NCBI GenBank assembly: GCA_013822765.1
Contig: PNKY01000003.1
Span: 434,001 to 498,000, forward strand
DNA: 64,000 nucleotides
Reading direction: 5' to 3'
DNA from: Rhodospirillum sp.
Lineage (GTDB): Bacteria > Pseudomonadota > Alphaproteobacteria > Dongiales > Dongiaceae
Shown one piece after another: positions 25,964 through 37,363 of this stretch. The translations under genes and the position numbers were made by a program. Under the pieces are notes generated by a model that was given only the letters and a program-made list of their open reading frames with translations, was not told where the DNA came from and searched no databases. How positions within the stretch are numbered: position 1 is the stretch's first letter; every line of letters begins with the position of its first letter.

Positions 25964-26839
25964 CTATCGCCCCATCGCCTTCAGCATAGCGGAGCCGAGG
26001 CTGGCGGGCGATTCCGCCACGTTGATGCCGGCGGACTTCATGGCTTCGATCTTGTCCCCGGCGCCGCCCTTGCCGCCCGAGATGATCGCGCCGGCATGAC
26101 CCATGCGGCGGCCCGGAGGCGCGGTGACACCGGCGATGAAGCCGACCACCGGCTTCTTGCGCTTCTCGCGCTTCAAGAACGCGGCCGCGTCTTCCTCGGC
26201 CGTGCCGCCGATTTCGCCGATCATGACAATCCCCTGGGTCTCATCGTCCCCCAGGAACATTGCCAAACAATCAACGAAATTGGTGCCGTTGACCGGGTCG
26301 CCGCCGATGCCGATGCAGGTTGTCTGGCCGAGGCCGGCGGCGGTGGTCTGGGCCACTGCTTCATAGGTAAGCGTGCCGGAACGGGAAACAATACCGATCT
26401 TGCCGCGCTTGTGGATGTGGCCCGGCATGATGCCGATCTTGCACTCGCCCGGCGTGATGACGCCCGGGCAGTTCGGCCCGACCAGGCGGGTGTGGGATCC
26501 GGCAAGCGCCCGCTTCACCTTGACCATGTCGAGGACCGGAATCCCTTCGGTGATGCAGACCGCGAGCTCGAGACCGGCATCGACCGCCTCGACGATCGCG
26601 TCGGCCGCGAACGGCGGCGGCACATAGATGACGCTGGCGGTGGCGCCGGTTTTGGCGACCGCTTCGGCGACGGTGTCGAACACCGGCAGGTCGAGATGGG
26701 TGGTGCCGCCTTTGCCGGGCGTGACGCCACCCACCATCTTGGTGCCGTAGGCGATCGCCTGCTCGGAATGGAAGGTGCCTTGCGAGCCTGTGAAGCCCTG
26801 GCAGATGACCTTGGTGTCCTTGTTGACCAGCACTGCCAT
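25964..26839 (-). CDS. sucD: Succinyl-CoA synthetase subunit alpha
   Basis: The 291-residue alpha subunit binds CoA and carries the phosphohistidine in [14 protein letters not shown]. The N-terminal Rossmann fold shows [10 protein letters not shown], and [18 protein letters not shown] is conserved. With SucC it makes ATP or GTP from succinyl-CoA in the TCA cycle. It starts three bases after the sucC stop. No abnormality is visible. Confidence 0.98.
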   Translation of the reverse strand: MAVLVNKDTKVICQGFTGSQGTFHSEQAIAYGTKMVGGVTPGKGGTTHLDLPVFDTVAEAVAKTGATASVIYVPPPFAADAIVEAVDAGLELAVCITEGIPVLDMVKVKRALAGSHTRLVGPNCPGVITPGECKIGIMPGHIHKRGKIGIVSRSGTLTYEAVAQTTAAGLGQTTCIGIGGDPVNGTNFVDCLAMFLGDDETQGIVMIGEIGGTAEEDAAAFLKREKRKKPVVGFIAGVTAPPGRRMGHAGAIISGGKGGAGDKIEAMKSAGINVAESPASLGSAMLKAMGR

Positions 26840-26842
26840 GGC

Positions 26843-28009
26843 TCAGGCCTCCTTCACCGCTTTGACAATCTTTTCGGCGGCGTCCGCCAGATTGTCGGCG
26901 CTGAGGATCGGCAGGCCGGACTGCGCCAGTATCTTCTTGCCCAGCTCCACGTTGGTGCCTTCGAGACGGACCACCAGCGGCACGTGGAGGCTGACCTCCT
27001 TCGCCGCCGCGACCACGCCCTCGGCGATCACGTCGCAGCGCATGATGCCGCCGAAGATGTTCACCAGGATCCCTTCGACATTGGCGTCGGAGAGGATGAT
27101 CTTGAACGCGGTGGTGACGCGCTCCTTGGTGGCGCCGCCGCCGACATCGAGGAAGTTGGCCGGCGTGCCGCCATAGAGCTTGATGATGTCCATGGTCGCC
27201 ATGGCAAGGCCGGCGCCGTTCACCATGCAGCCGATGTTGCCGTCGAGCTTGATGTAGTTGAGGTTGTGCTTGCCGGCTTCCAGCTCCGCCGGGTCCTCCT
27301 CGTCCTCGTCGCGCATCTCCTCCACGTCCTTGTGGCGGTAGAGCGCGTTGTCATCGAAGTTCATCTTGGCGTCGAGGGCGATGACGTCGCCGGCGCCGGT
27401 AACGACCAGTGGATTGATCTCCACGATCGAGCAGTCGAGCTCGAGGAAGGCCTTGTACATGGCGGTGATGAACTTGGTGCAGGAGCCGACCTGGTTGCCT
27501 TCGAGGTCGAGGCCGAACGCGATCTTGCGCGCATGGAACGGCTGGATGCCGGTGGCCGGATCGACCGCCACCTTGATGATCTTCTCCGGATGCTCGGCGG
27601 CAACCTTCTCGATCTCCACGCCGCCTTCGGTCGAGGCCATGATGGTGATGCGCGAGGTGGCGCGGTCGACCAGCATGCCGAGATAGAGCTCGCGCCGGAT
27701 GTCGCAGCCGCTCTCCACATAGATGCGCTTCACCAGCTTGCCCTTGGGGCCGGTCTGGTGAGTGACGAGGGTCATGCCGATCATGCGCTTGGCGTTCTCG
27801 CGCACCTCGTCCAGCGACTTCGCGACTTTGACTCCGCCACCCTTGCCCCGGCCGCCGGCGTGGATCTGCGCCTTTACGACCCAGATGTTGCCGCCCAGCT
27901 TCTTGGCCGCCTCGACCGCCTCGTCGGCGGTGTAGGCAACCTGACCCGAAAGGACTCCGACGCCGAATTTGGCGAGCAGTCCCTTCGCCTGATACTCGTG
28001 GATGTTCAT
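26843..28009 (-). CDS. sucC: ADP-forming succinyl-CoA synthetase subunit beta
   Basis: The 388-residue beta subunit has an ATP-grasp N-terminal half starting [16 protein letters not shown], with [16 protein letters not shown] in the nucleotide site, and a C-terminal CoA-ligase domain with [16 protein letters not shown]. It provides nucleotide specificity for succinate thiokinase. It is followed immediately by sucD. Upstream, 276 bases separate it from the small basic protein gene after mdh, so a separate promoter is possible. Confidence 0.98.
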   Translation of the reverse strand: MNIHEYQAKGLLAKFGVGVLSGQVAYTADEAVEAAKKLGGNIWVVKAQIHAGGRGKGGGVKVAKSLDEVRENAKRMIGMTLVTHQTGPKGKLVKRIYVESGCDIRRELYLGMLVDRATSRITIMASTEGGVEIEKVAAEHPEKIIKVAVDPATGIQPFHARKIAFGLDLEGNQVGSCTKFITAMYKAFLELDCSIVEINPLVVTGAGDVIALDAKMNFDDNALYRHKDVEEMRDEDEEDPAELEAGKHNLNYIKLDGNIGCMVNGAGLAMATMDIIKLYGGTPANFLDVGGGATKERVTTAFKIILSDANVEGILVNIFGGIMRCDVIAEGVVAAAKEVSLHVPLVVRLEGTNVELGKKILAQSGLPILSADNLADAAEKIVKAVKEA

Positions 28010-28285
28010 GTCCGGGCCTCAGTTAAGGCGACGCAAAGCGCGGCGCAGTGATGCAGGCTGCATCCGCCGGAACCCGGACCCCTGGCCTTCGAGCGAGGCC
28101 GATCTCAGTGTGAGGAAAGCGGGCGACAGCGGCAGTCCTGGAAATGCTGTGGTGCAGCAATCCGAATTTACCCATCTCTGCGGCCGGTTCAAGCCGATTA
28201 TGGCCCCTACCGACCTTTGGAGGCAGGCGGTGTGCGGACTGCCGCCGTCGCTAGCCGATTGCTAGAAAGCGAATCGGGAAGGCTA

Positions 28286-29352
<1,067 letters not shown>

Positions 29353-29501
29353 TCAGGACCTAGACCCCGGTTTACGCATCGCCGCCGTTTCCTTCGGCAG
29401 CACAGATTGCCCCATTGCGCCCGATACAAGGTGTTGTGTTAATACTATCATTTAACCCCAAGAGCAAGCGTTAACGACATTCCTCATTTTGCGTCACGCA
29501 C

Positions 29502-30686
29502 TCACGTCAAATGCGGTCCAGTGAGGTAGTCGACCGATTGCATCTCATTCAAGCGCGAGACCGTGCGCCCAAAGTCAAAAGAGCCATCCCCCGATGGATA
29601 GAGCCGCTCCGGCGGAGCAGCTGCGGCGATCACCACGTTGACGCGATGCTCGTAGAGCGCATCGATGAGCGTGACGAAGCGCCGCGCAACGTCACGCTGA
29701 TCCGGCGACAAGGTTGGCACGCAATCGATTAACACAGTGTTGAAATGCGTCGCGATTGCGAGATAGTCGGCAGCGCCGAGCGGCCGTTCGCACAGCTCGT
29801 CGAAGTCGAACCACGCGACACCCACGGCTTGGCGCGGCACATCGAGACGACGCTCCTGCACGATCAGATGATCGGCGCGCGGTGCAGCGCCGCCGGTCAG
29901 GCGCGCGAAGCTGTCCGTCATATGGCGCGCGGCCAAGTCGCCGAGCGGATGGAAATAGGTCCGCATGTCCTTGATGCGCTGCAGGCGGTAGTCGCGCGCG
30001 GCATCCAATTCCAGAATGTCGAGCTTGTCCTTGATGAGGGCGATGAACGGCAGGAACCGATCGCGCTGAAGGCCGCCCTGATAGAGGTCATCCGGCTCCC
30101 AGTTCGAGGTCGCGACCACCACCACGCCGCGATCGAACAGCGCCTCGAACAGGCGGCCGAGGATCATAGCGTCGGCGATGTTGGAGACATGGAACTCGTC
30201 GAAGCAGAGCAGGGTCGCTTCGCCCGCGATCTTGTCCGCCAGGGCGGCGATCACGTCGTCCTTGCCGTCCTTGTCCTGGCGCCAGCGATGCAGGGTCTCC
30301 TGCACCTCCAGCATGAAGGCGTGGAAATGGACCCGGCGCTTGCGCTCGATCGGCGCGGTCGCGAAGAACAGATCCATCAGCATCGACTTGCCGCGGCCGA
30401 CCGGACCGAAGATGTAGAGCCCCTGCGGCGCTTCCGCTTCGCGCCGGCGCGCGAGGCCGAGGCGCTCGCGCCAGCCACCGGCCTGTTCGCTCGGTTGATA
30501 ATTCTTCAGCGCCTTCCACAGCGACTGCAGTTTTTCGGCGGCCAGCTCCTGCGCAGCATCGTGCGCCAACGCGCCCGTACTCTGGAGAGCACGATAGCGC
30601 GACAGGGGTCCGTCTTCGAGGGATGAAGAGACCAGCGCGTCTGACACAGCGAAAGCGGCGACTCGGTCAATATGCATGTTGCGCAT
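29502..30686 (-). CDS. zapE: Cell division protein ZapE / AFG1-like ATPase
   Basis: The 394-residue protein is a member of the AFG1/ZapE AAA ATPase family. Walker A is GPVGRGKSMLMD and Walker B is LLCFDEFHVSNIADA. The family segments ATSNWEPDDLYQGGLQR and FHPLGD follow. In bacteria ZapE associates with the division ring; in mitochondria the homologue handles respiratory-complex proteins. Two close ATGs (30686 and 30677) exist and neither has a clear ribosome site, so the start is uncertain by several codons. In alphaproteobacteria this gene commonly neighbours mdh and sdh, as here. Confidence 0.9.
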   Translation of the reverse strand: MRNMHIDRVAAFAVSDALVSSSLEDGPLSRYRALQSTGALAHDAAQELAAEKLQSLWKALKNYQPSEQAGGWRERLGLARRREAEAPQGLYIFGPVGRGKSMLMDLFFATAPIERKRRVHFHAFMLEVQETLHRWRQDKDGKDDVIAALADKIAGEATLLCFDEFHVSNIADAMILGRLFEALFDRGVVVVATSNWEPDDLYQGGLQRDRFLPFIALIKDKLDILELDAARDYRLQRIKDMRTYFHPLGDLAARHMTDSFARLTGGAAPRADHLIVQERRLDVPRQAVGVAWFDFDELCERPLGAADYLAIATHFNTVLIDCVPTLSPDQRDVARRFVTLIDALYEHRVNVVIAAAAPPERLYPSGDGSFDFGRTVSRLNEMQSVDYLTGPHLT

Positions 30687-30804
30687 ATCACATCACATTT
30701 TGCGTCACTTGACTATATGGAAGTGATTCGCGCCCGTGCGATCCGTTCCCTTTTCGCCACGCGACTGAGTCATCGCTGCAACAGATGAGCGCGAGCGCGC
30801 GCAG

Positions 30805-30840
30805 AAAAAGAGCCGCACCGATCGCGACCGGTGCGGCTCG
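30805..30840 (-). terminator. Rho-independent terminator downstream of the lipoprotein gene
   Basis: GAGCCGCACCG at 30810-30820 pairs perfectly with CGGTGCGGCTC at 30829-30839, giving an 11-bp GC-rich stem with an 8-base loop. On the minus strand the stem is followed by TTTTTC. It lies 40 bases after the stop of the lipoprotein gene and ends the sdh-lipoprotein transcript. Confidence 0.88.
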
Positions 30841-30879
30841 ATGAGCGTCCGCAATGTGATGGCGGTCACATCCGCGAGA

Positions 30880-32418
30880 TCACATCGGCTGGCCGTTGAC
30901 CGTCATCTGGCCCGCCTCGTTGACCTCGATCTTGAACTTGTCGACTGGCTTGCCGTCGGCGCCTTGCTCGCGCGCCGAATAGACTTGCAGCATCTGGATC
31001 GATTGCATCGCCTGCTGCGCGTCGTAGTCCTCGGGCGTCTTCTGCGCCAGCGCCAGCAGGTCGTCGACGCCGCGGATGGCGACGTTGAGGCCGCCGACGA
31101 TGCCGAACGCGGCCTGTGGCTGCACGTCGAACGCACCGTCGGCCTTGATCTCCACCAGCTGCGAGAGCAGCTGAGACGGCGCAATCTCGACCTTGGCGCC
31201 AGAGCTCTGGAACACCGCCTGGAGCGCCACAACCATGGCCATCGCATTAGCCTGCGCCATCGCCGGATCGCTCGATGCCATCCCAGGCAGGTTGTCGGTC
31301 AGCACCTTCACCATGTCCTTGCTCGGGATGTTGCTGACCTTGATGCTAAGGTTGCCGCTCTTGGGCAGCGATGCCTGGGTGACGGGGCTCGCGACCTCGG
31401 GGCTGTTCACCATCAGGTCCTGGTGCGCGATGTCGAAGTCGAGGGTCGCCTTCTCCTGGTTGATGCCGTCGATGACGGTCCCGATAGTCAGGCCGCCCAT
31501 GGCGAAGGGCTCCTCCCCCGCCTCGGTGAACTTGAGGTCCTTGAACGCGATCTTGAAATCGCCACCCTTGATCGACGCCGCCATGGTGTTGATCGCGTCG
31601 GCCAGCGCCTTCTGCTCCTCGGGTGTGAGCGAGGCAGGCTGTGCGGAACCGGATTGCCCGGTGGCGGCCTGCTCCAGGAAGGCCGCCTGCTTCAGGACCA
31701 GCTCCTGGTATGTGAGCGCGGCGGCCTGGTACTCCGCCAGCTTCCACGAATCGTATTTTGCGTCGATCTGAGTTTCGGCGACGGTGAAGATGCCGCCCGC
31801 ACTCTCCATCGCCGTGAGCCCGGCCAGGATGGCCTTGACTGTGGCATCGGCGACCCCGCCGCCTTTGTCCGCCACATTGACCGTGAATTTGGCGTTGGCG
31901 AGCCCGACTTCGGCGCCCTGGTCGTCGGTCGCGATGATATCGGCGAACTCGGCGTCCACCTGCTGGAACGTTGTCAGCGCCTTGGAATAGACGCCGCTGA
32001 ACGACTTGGTCGTGACGACGAGCTTGCCCTTTTCCGTCCCGTCCGGCGCCTTGAACGGCATGCTCTGCGGCACGGTCAGCTTGGAAACCGAGTAGGAGGT
32101 CTCGTCCTTCGGCTTGGCGAGATAGCTGACGGTGCCGACCTCGAGATAGCCTTCCGGCGACGGCTGGACCTTCAGGCCTTCGATGGAGACGAGATAGGCA
32201 TCGTCATCCTGCGGCGTGACGTTGACGGCGCTGTGGCTGAGGACCTGTTGGCCCGCGGGACCCCCCGCCTTCTTCAGCTGCTCCTCGACGCCGGCCTTGA
32301 GTTCCGCGGCGACCTTTTCCCGATCGGGTCCCTTCTCGCAGGCGGTCAGCGCGAGCAGAGCGACGAAGCCCAGCCCCAGAATCGAACGGCCGAGCCCGGC
32401 CCCCCTATAGCGTGTCAT
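30880..32418 (-). CDS. Large predicted lipoprotein of unknown function
   Basis: This 512-residue protein has a lipoprotein signal, with GLGFVALLALTAC giving a lipobox cysteine at about residue 27. It should therefore be exported and lipidated. The remainder lacks membrane segments and catalytic motifs. It alternates beta-strand-like stretches with an Ala/Gln-rich region near the middle (EFQAAALTYQELVLKQAAF-like). Its general look recalls DUF945-type envelope proteins, but I cannot confirm that. Three in-frame ATGs exist; I chose 32418 because GAGAG lies nine bases upstream. It follows sdhB by 122 bases on the same strand and ends at a strong terminator. Confidence 0.7.
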   Translation of the reverse strand: MTRYRGAGLGRSILGLGFVALLALTACEKGPDREKVAAELKAGVEEQLKKAGGPAGQQVLSHSAVNVTPQDDDAYLVSIEGLKVQPSPEGYLEVGTVSYLAKPKDETSYSVSKLTVPQSMPFKAPDGTEKGKLVVTTKSFSGVYSKALTTFQQVDAEFADIIATDDQGAEVGLANAKFTVNVADKGGGVADATVKAILAGLTAMESAGGIFTVAETQIDAKYDSWKLAEYQAAALTYQELVLKQAAFLEQAATGQSGSAQPASLTPEEQKALADAINTMAASIKGGDFKIAFKDLKFTEAGEEPFAMGGLTIGTVIDGINQEKATLDFDIAHQDLMVNSPEVASPVTQASLPKSGNLSIKVSNIPSKDMVKVLTDNLPGMASSDPAMAQANAMAMVVALQAVFQSSGAKVEIAPSQLLSQLVEIKADGAFDVQPQAAFGIVGGLNVAIRGVDDLLALAQKTPEDYDAQQAMQSIQMLQVYSAREQGADGKPVDKFKIEVNEAGQMTVNGQPM

Positions 32419-32540
32419 AGCGCGCATCTCTCTCATGTTGGAACGTCCACCGACGGATGGGCGGCACCTTATCCATGGCAATCTGAATTGCCAGTTAAAC
32501 TTGTCGTCATTGTGACGGGGAGCACGGCGATGCAGGTGCG

Positions 32541-33317
32541 TCAGCGCCGCTCGATCATCAGCTTCTTGATCTCGCCGATCGCCTTCGCCGGGTTCAATCC
32601 CTTGGGGCAGGTCTTGGTGCAGTTCATGATGGTGTGGCAGCGATAGAGCCGGAACGGGTCTTCCAGGTTGTCGAGCCGGTCGCCGGTCGCCTCGTCGCGC
32701 GAATCCGCGATCCAGCGGTAGGCTTGCAACAGCACGGCGGGGCCGAGATAGCGGTCGCCGTTCCACCAGTAGCTCGGGCACGAGGTGGAGCAGCAGAAGC
32801 AGAGGATGCACTCCCACAGGCCGTCGAGCCTGGCGCGCTCCTCCGGCGACTGCGGGCGTTCGCGCGCCGGCGCGGCGGTGTCCGCCTTCAACCACGGCTC
32901 GATCGAGGTATATTGCGCGAAGATGGTATTGAGGTCCGGCACCAGGTCCTTCACCACCGCCAAATGCGGCAGGGGGTAGACCTTCACGTCGCCCTTCACG
33001 TCTGCGATGTATTTGGTGCAGGCAAGGGTGTTGGTGCCGTCGATGTTCATCGCGCAGGACCCGCACACGCCTTCGCGGCAGGAGCGGCGGAAGGTCAGGG
33101 TCGAATCGATCTCGTTCTTGATCTTGATCAAGGCGTCCAGGATCATCGGCCCACAGGCGTCGAGATCGACCTCGTAGCTGTCGATGGTGGGATTGCCGCC
33201 CTTGTCCGGGTCCCAGCGATAGATCTTGAAGGTGCGCGTGCGCTTGGCGCCGGCCGGCGCGGGGAACTTCTTCCCTGCGACCGGGCGATCCTTCGCGGCG
33301 AGCATCAGTTCAGCCAT
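32541..33317 (-). CDS. sdhB: Succinate dehydrogenase iron-sulfur subunit
   Basis: The 258-residue SdhB has all three clusters. The 2Fe-2S site is [15 protein letters not shown] plus a later cysteine in LACTKY, the 4Fe-4S site is [14 protein letters not shown], and the 3Fe-4S site is [14 protein letters not shown]. It conducts electrons from SdhA to quinone at the membrane. The ATG at 33317 has GAGG just upstream, and a longer frame to 33434 is antisense-like and not needed. It follows sdhA by seven bases. Confidence 0.97.
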   Translation of the reverse strand: MAELMLAAKDRPVAGKKFPAPAGAKRTRTFKIYRWDPDKGGNPTIDSYEVDLDACGPMILDALIKIKNEIDSTLTFRRSCREGVCGSCAMNIDGTNTLACTKYIADVKGDVKVYPLPHLAVVKDLVPDLNTIFAQYTSIEPWLKADTAAPARERPQSPEERARLDGLWECILCFCCSTSCPSYWWNGDRYLGPAVLLQAYRWIADSRDEATGDRLDNLEDPFRLYRCHTIMNCTKTCPKGLNPAKAIGEIKKLMIERR

Positions 33318-33324
33318 GCCAACC

Positions 33325-35163
33325 TCAATACACCCGCGCCTTCGGCGGGAAGCTTTGCACGTCGTTGGTGAGCGGCTGCAGGTGGACGGGGCGGTAGTCG
33401 ATCTTGACCTTGCCGCTCTCGTCCGCCCAGGCAACCGAGTGCTTCATCCATTTCTGATCGTCGCGCTCCGCGAAATCCTCGCGGGCATGGGCGCCGCGGC
33501 TCTCCTGGCGGTTGCGCGCGGATTCGATCGTGACCGACGCCTGGTACAGCAGGTTATCGAGTTCCAGCGTCTCCACCAGGTCGCTGTTCCAGATCATCGA
33601 GCGGTCCTCGACCTTGATCTGGTCGCGCTTGGCCCAGATCCGGCGCAGATGGTCGCAGCCTTCCTGCAGGATCTCGCCGGTGCGGAACACCGCGCAGTTG
33701 GACTGCATCACCTTCTGCATCTCGAGGCGCAGGGCGGCGGTCGGGATCTCGCCCTTGGCATGGCGCGCCTTGTCCAGGCGGCTGACGGCGTAGTCGCCGG
33801 CGCCCTTGGGCAGGGAGCGCGCCGATTCTTCCGGGTTCAGGATCTCCGCGCAGCGCAGGGCGGCGGCGCGGCCGAACACCACGAGGTCGAGCAGCGAGTT
33901 GGAGCCGAGGCGGTTGGCGCCGTGGACCGAGACGCAGGCTGCTTCGCCGATCGCCATCAGGCCCTGCACCACCGAATCCGGGTTGCCGTTCTTCAGGGTG
34001 ACGACCTCGGCCCGGTAGTTGGTCGGCACGCCGCCCATATTGTAGTGGCAGGTCGGCAGCACCGGGATCGGCTCGCGCGTCACGTCGACGCCGGCGAAGA
34101 TGCGCGCTGTTTCGGCGATGCCGGGCAGGCGCTCGTGGATCACCTTCGGGTCGAGATGTTCGATGTGCAGGTGGATGTGGTCCTTGAGCGGACCGACGCC
34201 GCGGCCCTCGCGGATCTCCATGGTCATGGACCGGCTGACCACGTCGCGCGAGGCAAGGTCCTTGGCCGACGGGGCATAGCGCTCCATGAAGCGCTCGCCG
34301 GCGCTGTTGGTCAGATACCCGCCCTCGCCGCGCACGCCTTCGGTGATCAGGCAGCCGGCGCCGTAGATGCCGCTGGGGTGGAACTGGATGAACTCCATGT
34401 CCTGCAGCGGCAGGCCGGCGCGCAGCGCCATGGCGTTGCCGTCGCCGGTGCAGGTGTGGGCCGAGGTGCAGGAGAAATACGCCCGGCCATAGCCGCCGGT
34501 CGCCAGCACCACCATCTTGGCGTTGAAGCGGTGCATGGTGCCGTCATCGAGGTTCCAGGCCACCACGCCGACGCAGTTGCCCTCGTCGTCCATGATGAGG
34601 TCGACGGCGAAATACTCGACGAAGAACTGCGCCTGGTGCTTCAGCGCCTGCTGATAGAGCGTGTGCAGGATGGCATGGCCGGTGCGGTCGGCGGCGGCGC
34701 AGGTGCGCTGGGCGATGCCCTTGCCGAAGTGGGTGGTCATGCCGCCGAACGGGCGCTGGTAGATCTTGCCCGCCTCGGTGCGGCTGAAGGGCACGCCGTA
34801 ATGCTCGAGTTCGATGATCGCGGGGACGGCTTCGCGCACCATGTATTCGATCGCGTCCTGGTCGCCGAGCCAGTCGGAGCCCTTGACGGTGTCGTACATG
34901 TGCCAGCGCCAGTCGTCCTCGCCCATGTTGCCGAGCGATGCGGAGATGCCGCCCTGCGCCGCGACGGTGTGGGAGCGGGTCGGATAGACCTTGGAGATGC
35001 AGGCGGTCTTCAGCCCCTTCTCCGCCATGCCGAAGGTGGCGCGCAGCCCCGCGCCGCCGGCGCCGACCACCACCACGTCATAGACATGGTCGGTGAACGG
35101 ATAAGCCTGGCCGTTGATCTTGGGCGCGGCGACGGAGGTGTCGTGGACGTTCTCTTCGGGCAT
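33325..35163 (-). CDS. sdhA: Succinate dehydrogenase flavoprotein subunit
   Basis: The 612-residue flavoprotein oxidises succinate to fumarate. The FAD dinucleotide fold is [12 protein letters not shown], and the covalent FAD-linking histidine lies in [13 protein letters not shown]. The active-site arginine/histidine region includes [11 protein letters not shown]. It is the third gene of sdhCDAB and starts 21 bases after sdhD. No anomaly is visible. Confidence 0.98.
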   Translation of the reverse strand: MPEENVHDTSVAAPKINGQAYPFTDHVYDVVVVGAGGAGLRATFGMAEKGLKTACISKVYPTRSHTVAAQGGISASLGNMGEDDWRWHMYDTVKGSDWLGDQDAIEYMVREAVPAIIELEHYGVPFSRTEAGKIYQRPFGGMTTHFGKGIAQRTCAAADRTGHAILHTLYQQALKHQAQFFVEYFAVDLIMDDEGNCVGVVAWNLDDGTMHRFNAKMVVLATGGYGRAYFSCTSAHTCTGDGNAMALRAGLPLQDMEFIQFHPSGIYGAGCLITEGVRGEGGYLTNSAGERFMERYAPSAKDLASRDVVSRSMTMEIREGRGVGPLKDHIHLHIEHLDPKVIHERLPGIAETARIFAGVDVTREPIPVLPTCHYNMGGVPTNYRAEVVTLKNGNPDSVVQGLMAIGEAACVSVHGANRLGSNSLLDLVVFGRAAALRCAEILNPEESARSLPKGAGDYAVSRLDKARHAKGEIPTAALRLEMQKVMQSNCAVFRTGEILQEGCDHLRRIWAKRDQIKVEDRSMIWNSDLVETLELDNLLYQASVTIESARNRQESRGAHAREDFAERDDQKWMKHSVAWADESGKVKIDYRPVHLQPLTNDVQSFPPKARVY

Positions 35164-35184
35164 GGTGTTTTCTTTTCCCGGTGC

Positions 35185-35583
35185 TCAGCCGCCGTAGATC
35201 GTGATCATCAGCATCGCGATGATGCCCGCCGCGACCAGCGCGATGCCGGCGAACTGGATCAGCAGCAGCAGCGTGATCTTCGCCGCATGGGAATGGATGT
35301 AATCCTCGATCACCACCTGCAGGCCCAGCACTGCATGATAGACCAGGGCAATGAGGAACAGGCTCATCAGGCCCAAGGTTATGGGCGAGCCAAGCCATTG
35401 GATCGCCGTGGCGTGATCGACGTCGATCAGGAACACGATGCAGGCGACGAACCAGAGCGACAGCGGGATCAGCGCGAGCGCGGTGACCCGCTGCATCCAC
35501 CAATGCTGCACGCCTTCCTTGGCGGAGCCGAGGCCGCGCACCCGGCCGAGATCGCTGCGCAGGCTGCCCTTGGCGCTCGCCAT
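35185..35583 (-). CDS. sdhD: Succinate dehydrogenase membrane anchor subunit SdhD
   Basis: The 132-residue anchor has three transmembrane helices, at about residues 35-55, 65-85 and 105-128. HHxx-type contacts include YHAVLGLQVVIEDYIHS, which carries the expected heme/quinone-region histidine and tyrosine. The start at ATG 35583 overlaps the sdhC stop (TGATG), and the longer frame upstream is only the antiphase of sdhC. It forms the cytochrome b anchor with SdhC. Confidence 0.92.
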   Translation of the reverse strand: MASAKGSLRSDLGRVRGLGSAKEGVQHWWMQRVTALALIPLSLWFVACIVFLIDVDHATAIQWLGSPITLGLMSLFLIALVYHAVLGLQVVIEDYIHSHAAKITLLLLIQFAGIALVAAGIIAMLMITIYGG

Positions 35584-35978
35584 CAGACGTTCCCCCGCGC
35601 CCAGTAGCCGAGCCCCCACGCGACCAGCGTCAGCACGACGCTGCCGATCAGCACGGTCCAGCCGGTGCGGTAGGCGGTCGGCAGCTCGAACCCCCACCCC
35701 GCGTCCCACGCCAGGTGCCGGATGCCGTTCAGCAGGTGATAGAAGAAGGCGCCGGTCCACAAAAACAGCGCAATGCGGCCGAGGATGGAGCCGGCGATGG
35801 CCTGGGCCTGGTCGAACGCCTCAGCACTGGTCGCAGCGGCAGCCAGCCAATAGACCAGCGCCAGGATCCCGAGAGTCAGGAACGAACCTGTGATGCGATG
35901 CAGGATCGAGGTGAACGAGGTGAGCTGCGGCCGATAGACTTGTAGATGCGGCGCGATCGGTCGCGGATGCGAAGCCAT
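35583..35978 (-). CDS. sdhC: Succinate dehydrogenase cytochrome b556 subunit SdhC
   Basis: The 131-residue membrane subunit has the family motif SFTSILHRITGSFL near residue 22 and the heme-ligand region HLLNGIRHLAWD at about 82-93. It contains three membrane helices. It begins the sdhCDAB operon, and the upstream 152 bases to mch include a hairpin that likely ends the mch transcript. Quinone-site serine and arginine are present in the motif. Confidence 0.95.
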   Translation of the reverse strand: MASHPRPIAPHLQVYRPQLTSFTSILHRITGSFLTLGILALVYWLAAAATSAEAFDQAQAIAGSILGRIALFLWTGAFFYHLLNGIRHLAWDAGWGFELPTAYRTGWTVLIGSVVLTLVAWGLGYWARGNV

Positions 35979-36056
35979 GGTCGTTTTGCCCTGTCGGTGT
36001 TGTCGCCAGGTCCCAGAGATGAGGCGCCGGCCCTGCGCAAGCCGCCAAACCTCACG

Positions 36057-36084
36057 AAAACGCTGCAGCCTGATTAGCGTTTTT
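36057..36084 (-). terminator. Hairpin between mch and sdhC, likely terminator
   Basis: AAAACGCT (36057-36064) pairs with AGCGTTTT (36076-36083) around an 11-base loop. On the minus strand the right side of the stem is itself GCGTTTT, so the U-rich end is part of the hairpin. It lies about 50 bases past the mch stop and upstream of sdhC. A bidirectional role is possible, but no gene arrives from the left. Confidence 0.6.
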
Positions 36085-36130
36085 GCAGTGCAGCGTCAAT
36101 GAAAGCAGGCGGCGCACCCATGCAGGGTCG

Positions 36131-37192
36131 TCATGCCAGCCGTCGCGGCAGCAGGATTGTGTAATCGAGGTCGAGCACCACCTCCGCCGGGTACTTGCCG
36201 GCCGCATCGGGCCCTGGAAAGTCCGCACACGGGTGGTCCTTGGCCGCGATGGTGCGCAGGCGCAAGGCGCCGAGATCGGCGCGGCCCGGCAGCTCGATCA
36301 CGTCCACCACCTCGCTCCAGGCATAGATGGTGTCGCCGGCGAAGCTCGGGTTGACGTGCCGACCGCCATTGATGGCGAGCACGCGCAAGGCGTTGGCGAG
36401 ACCGTTGAAGCTGGCCGCGCGGGCGAGGCTGATGATGTGGCCGCCATAGATCAGGCGCTTGCCGAAGCGGCCCTTGGATTCGGCATGCTGGTTGAAATGG
36501 ACCTTGGCATTGTTCTGGTAGAGCCGCGTCGCGGTCATGTGATCGCTCTCTTCCAGGGTCATGCCGTCGACGTGATCGATGCGCTCGCCCTTCTGGTAGT
36601 CCTCCCAGCCGTGCGGCGAGCCCGCGAGCGCGCGATCGTAGTGTTCCAGCTGCAGTCCCGCCGGAAGATAGAAGTCCGCCGGCGCCACCGCGGCGGCAAG
36701 CTCCGGCACCAGCGCATCCGGGGCCGGGCGCGCCTGCTCGCGCTTGCGCACCATCACCCAGCGCACGTAGTCCAGCACCACCTCGTCGCGCTGGTTGCGG
36801 CCGACCGAGCGCACATAGACGATGCCGGTCTCGCGGTTGGAATTCTCCTTGAGGCCGATGACGGTGGAGCGCGTGCTCAGCGTGTCGCCGGCATAGACCG
36901 GCGCGCCGAACTTGCACTGCGCGTAGCCGAGATTGGCGATGGCGTTGAGCGAGATGTCGGCGACGGTACGGCCGAACACGATGTGGAAGACCAGGATGTC
37001 GTCGACCGGCGCCTTGCCGTAGCCGATCGCTTGCGCGAAGGCGTCGGAGGCGTGCAGCGCAAAGCGCGAACCGGTGAGACCTATATAGAGCGCGACGTCG
37101 CCAGCCGTGACGGTGCGCGGGACCGCGTGGACGATCTCCTGCCCCAGCTGGAAGTCCTCGAAGAAGTTGCCCGGGTTGGTCTTGATCGTCAT
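36131..37192 (-). CDS. mch: Mesaconyl-CoA hydratase (tandem MaoC hotdog), ethylmalonyl-CoA pathway
   Basis: The 353-residue protein has two MaoC-like hotdog domains. The first (about 5-160) contains TNPGNFFEDFQLGQEI, the segment APVDDILVFHIVFGRTV and STVIGLKENSNR, all characteristic of mesaconyl-CoA (2-methylfumaryl-CoA) hydratases. The second ends with YGGHIISLARA and FAGDTIYAWSEV. It hydrates mesaconyl-CoA to beta-methylmalyl-CoA in acetyl-CoA assimilation. The frame runs further, but ATG 37192 (MTIKTNPG) matches the family length. Its proximity to sdhCDAB fits carbon entry into the TCA cycle. Confidence 0.87.
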   Translation of the reverse strand: MTIKTNPGNFFEDFQLGQEIVHAVPRTVTAGDVALYIGLTGSRFALHASDAFAQAIGYGKAPVDDILVFHIVFGRTVADISLNAIANLGYAQCKFGAPVYAGDTLSTRSTVIGLKENSNRETGIVYVRSVGRNQRDEVVLDYVRWVMVRKREQARPAPDALVPELAAAVAPADFYLPAGLQLEHYDRALAGSPHGWEDYQKGERIDHVDGMTLEESDHMTATRLYQNNAKVHFNQHAESKGRFGKRLIYGGHIISLARAASFNGLANALRVLAINGGRHVNPSFAGDTIYAWSEVVDVIELPGRADLGALRLRTIAAKDHPCADFPGPDAAGKYPAEVVLDLDYTILLPRRLA

Positions 37193-37363
37193 GCCCGCCG
37201 CCCGTTGAGTTTCTGTCGCAGCGCAACATACGTGCCCGACCGGGCCGGCGCAAAGGCGTCCCATCCTTAGGCTAAATGCTAACAAAGATTAACGCCGTCT
37301 TAAAACGATGGGGGTAATGACAGTCGCGGGGACTAACGGCGAACCCTGACAGGGGAGCGTTCG

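Noticed and set aside
29485-30708. CATTTTGCGTCAC present on both sides of zapE (29485-29497 and 30696-30708)
   Set aside because: A 13-base match between two places in 64 kb is expected by chance many times, and the distances to the neighbouring genes differ.
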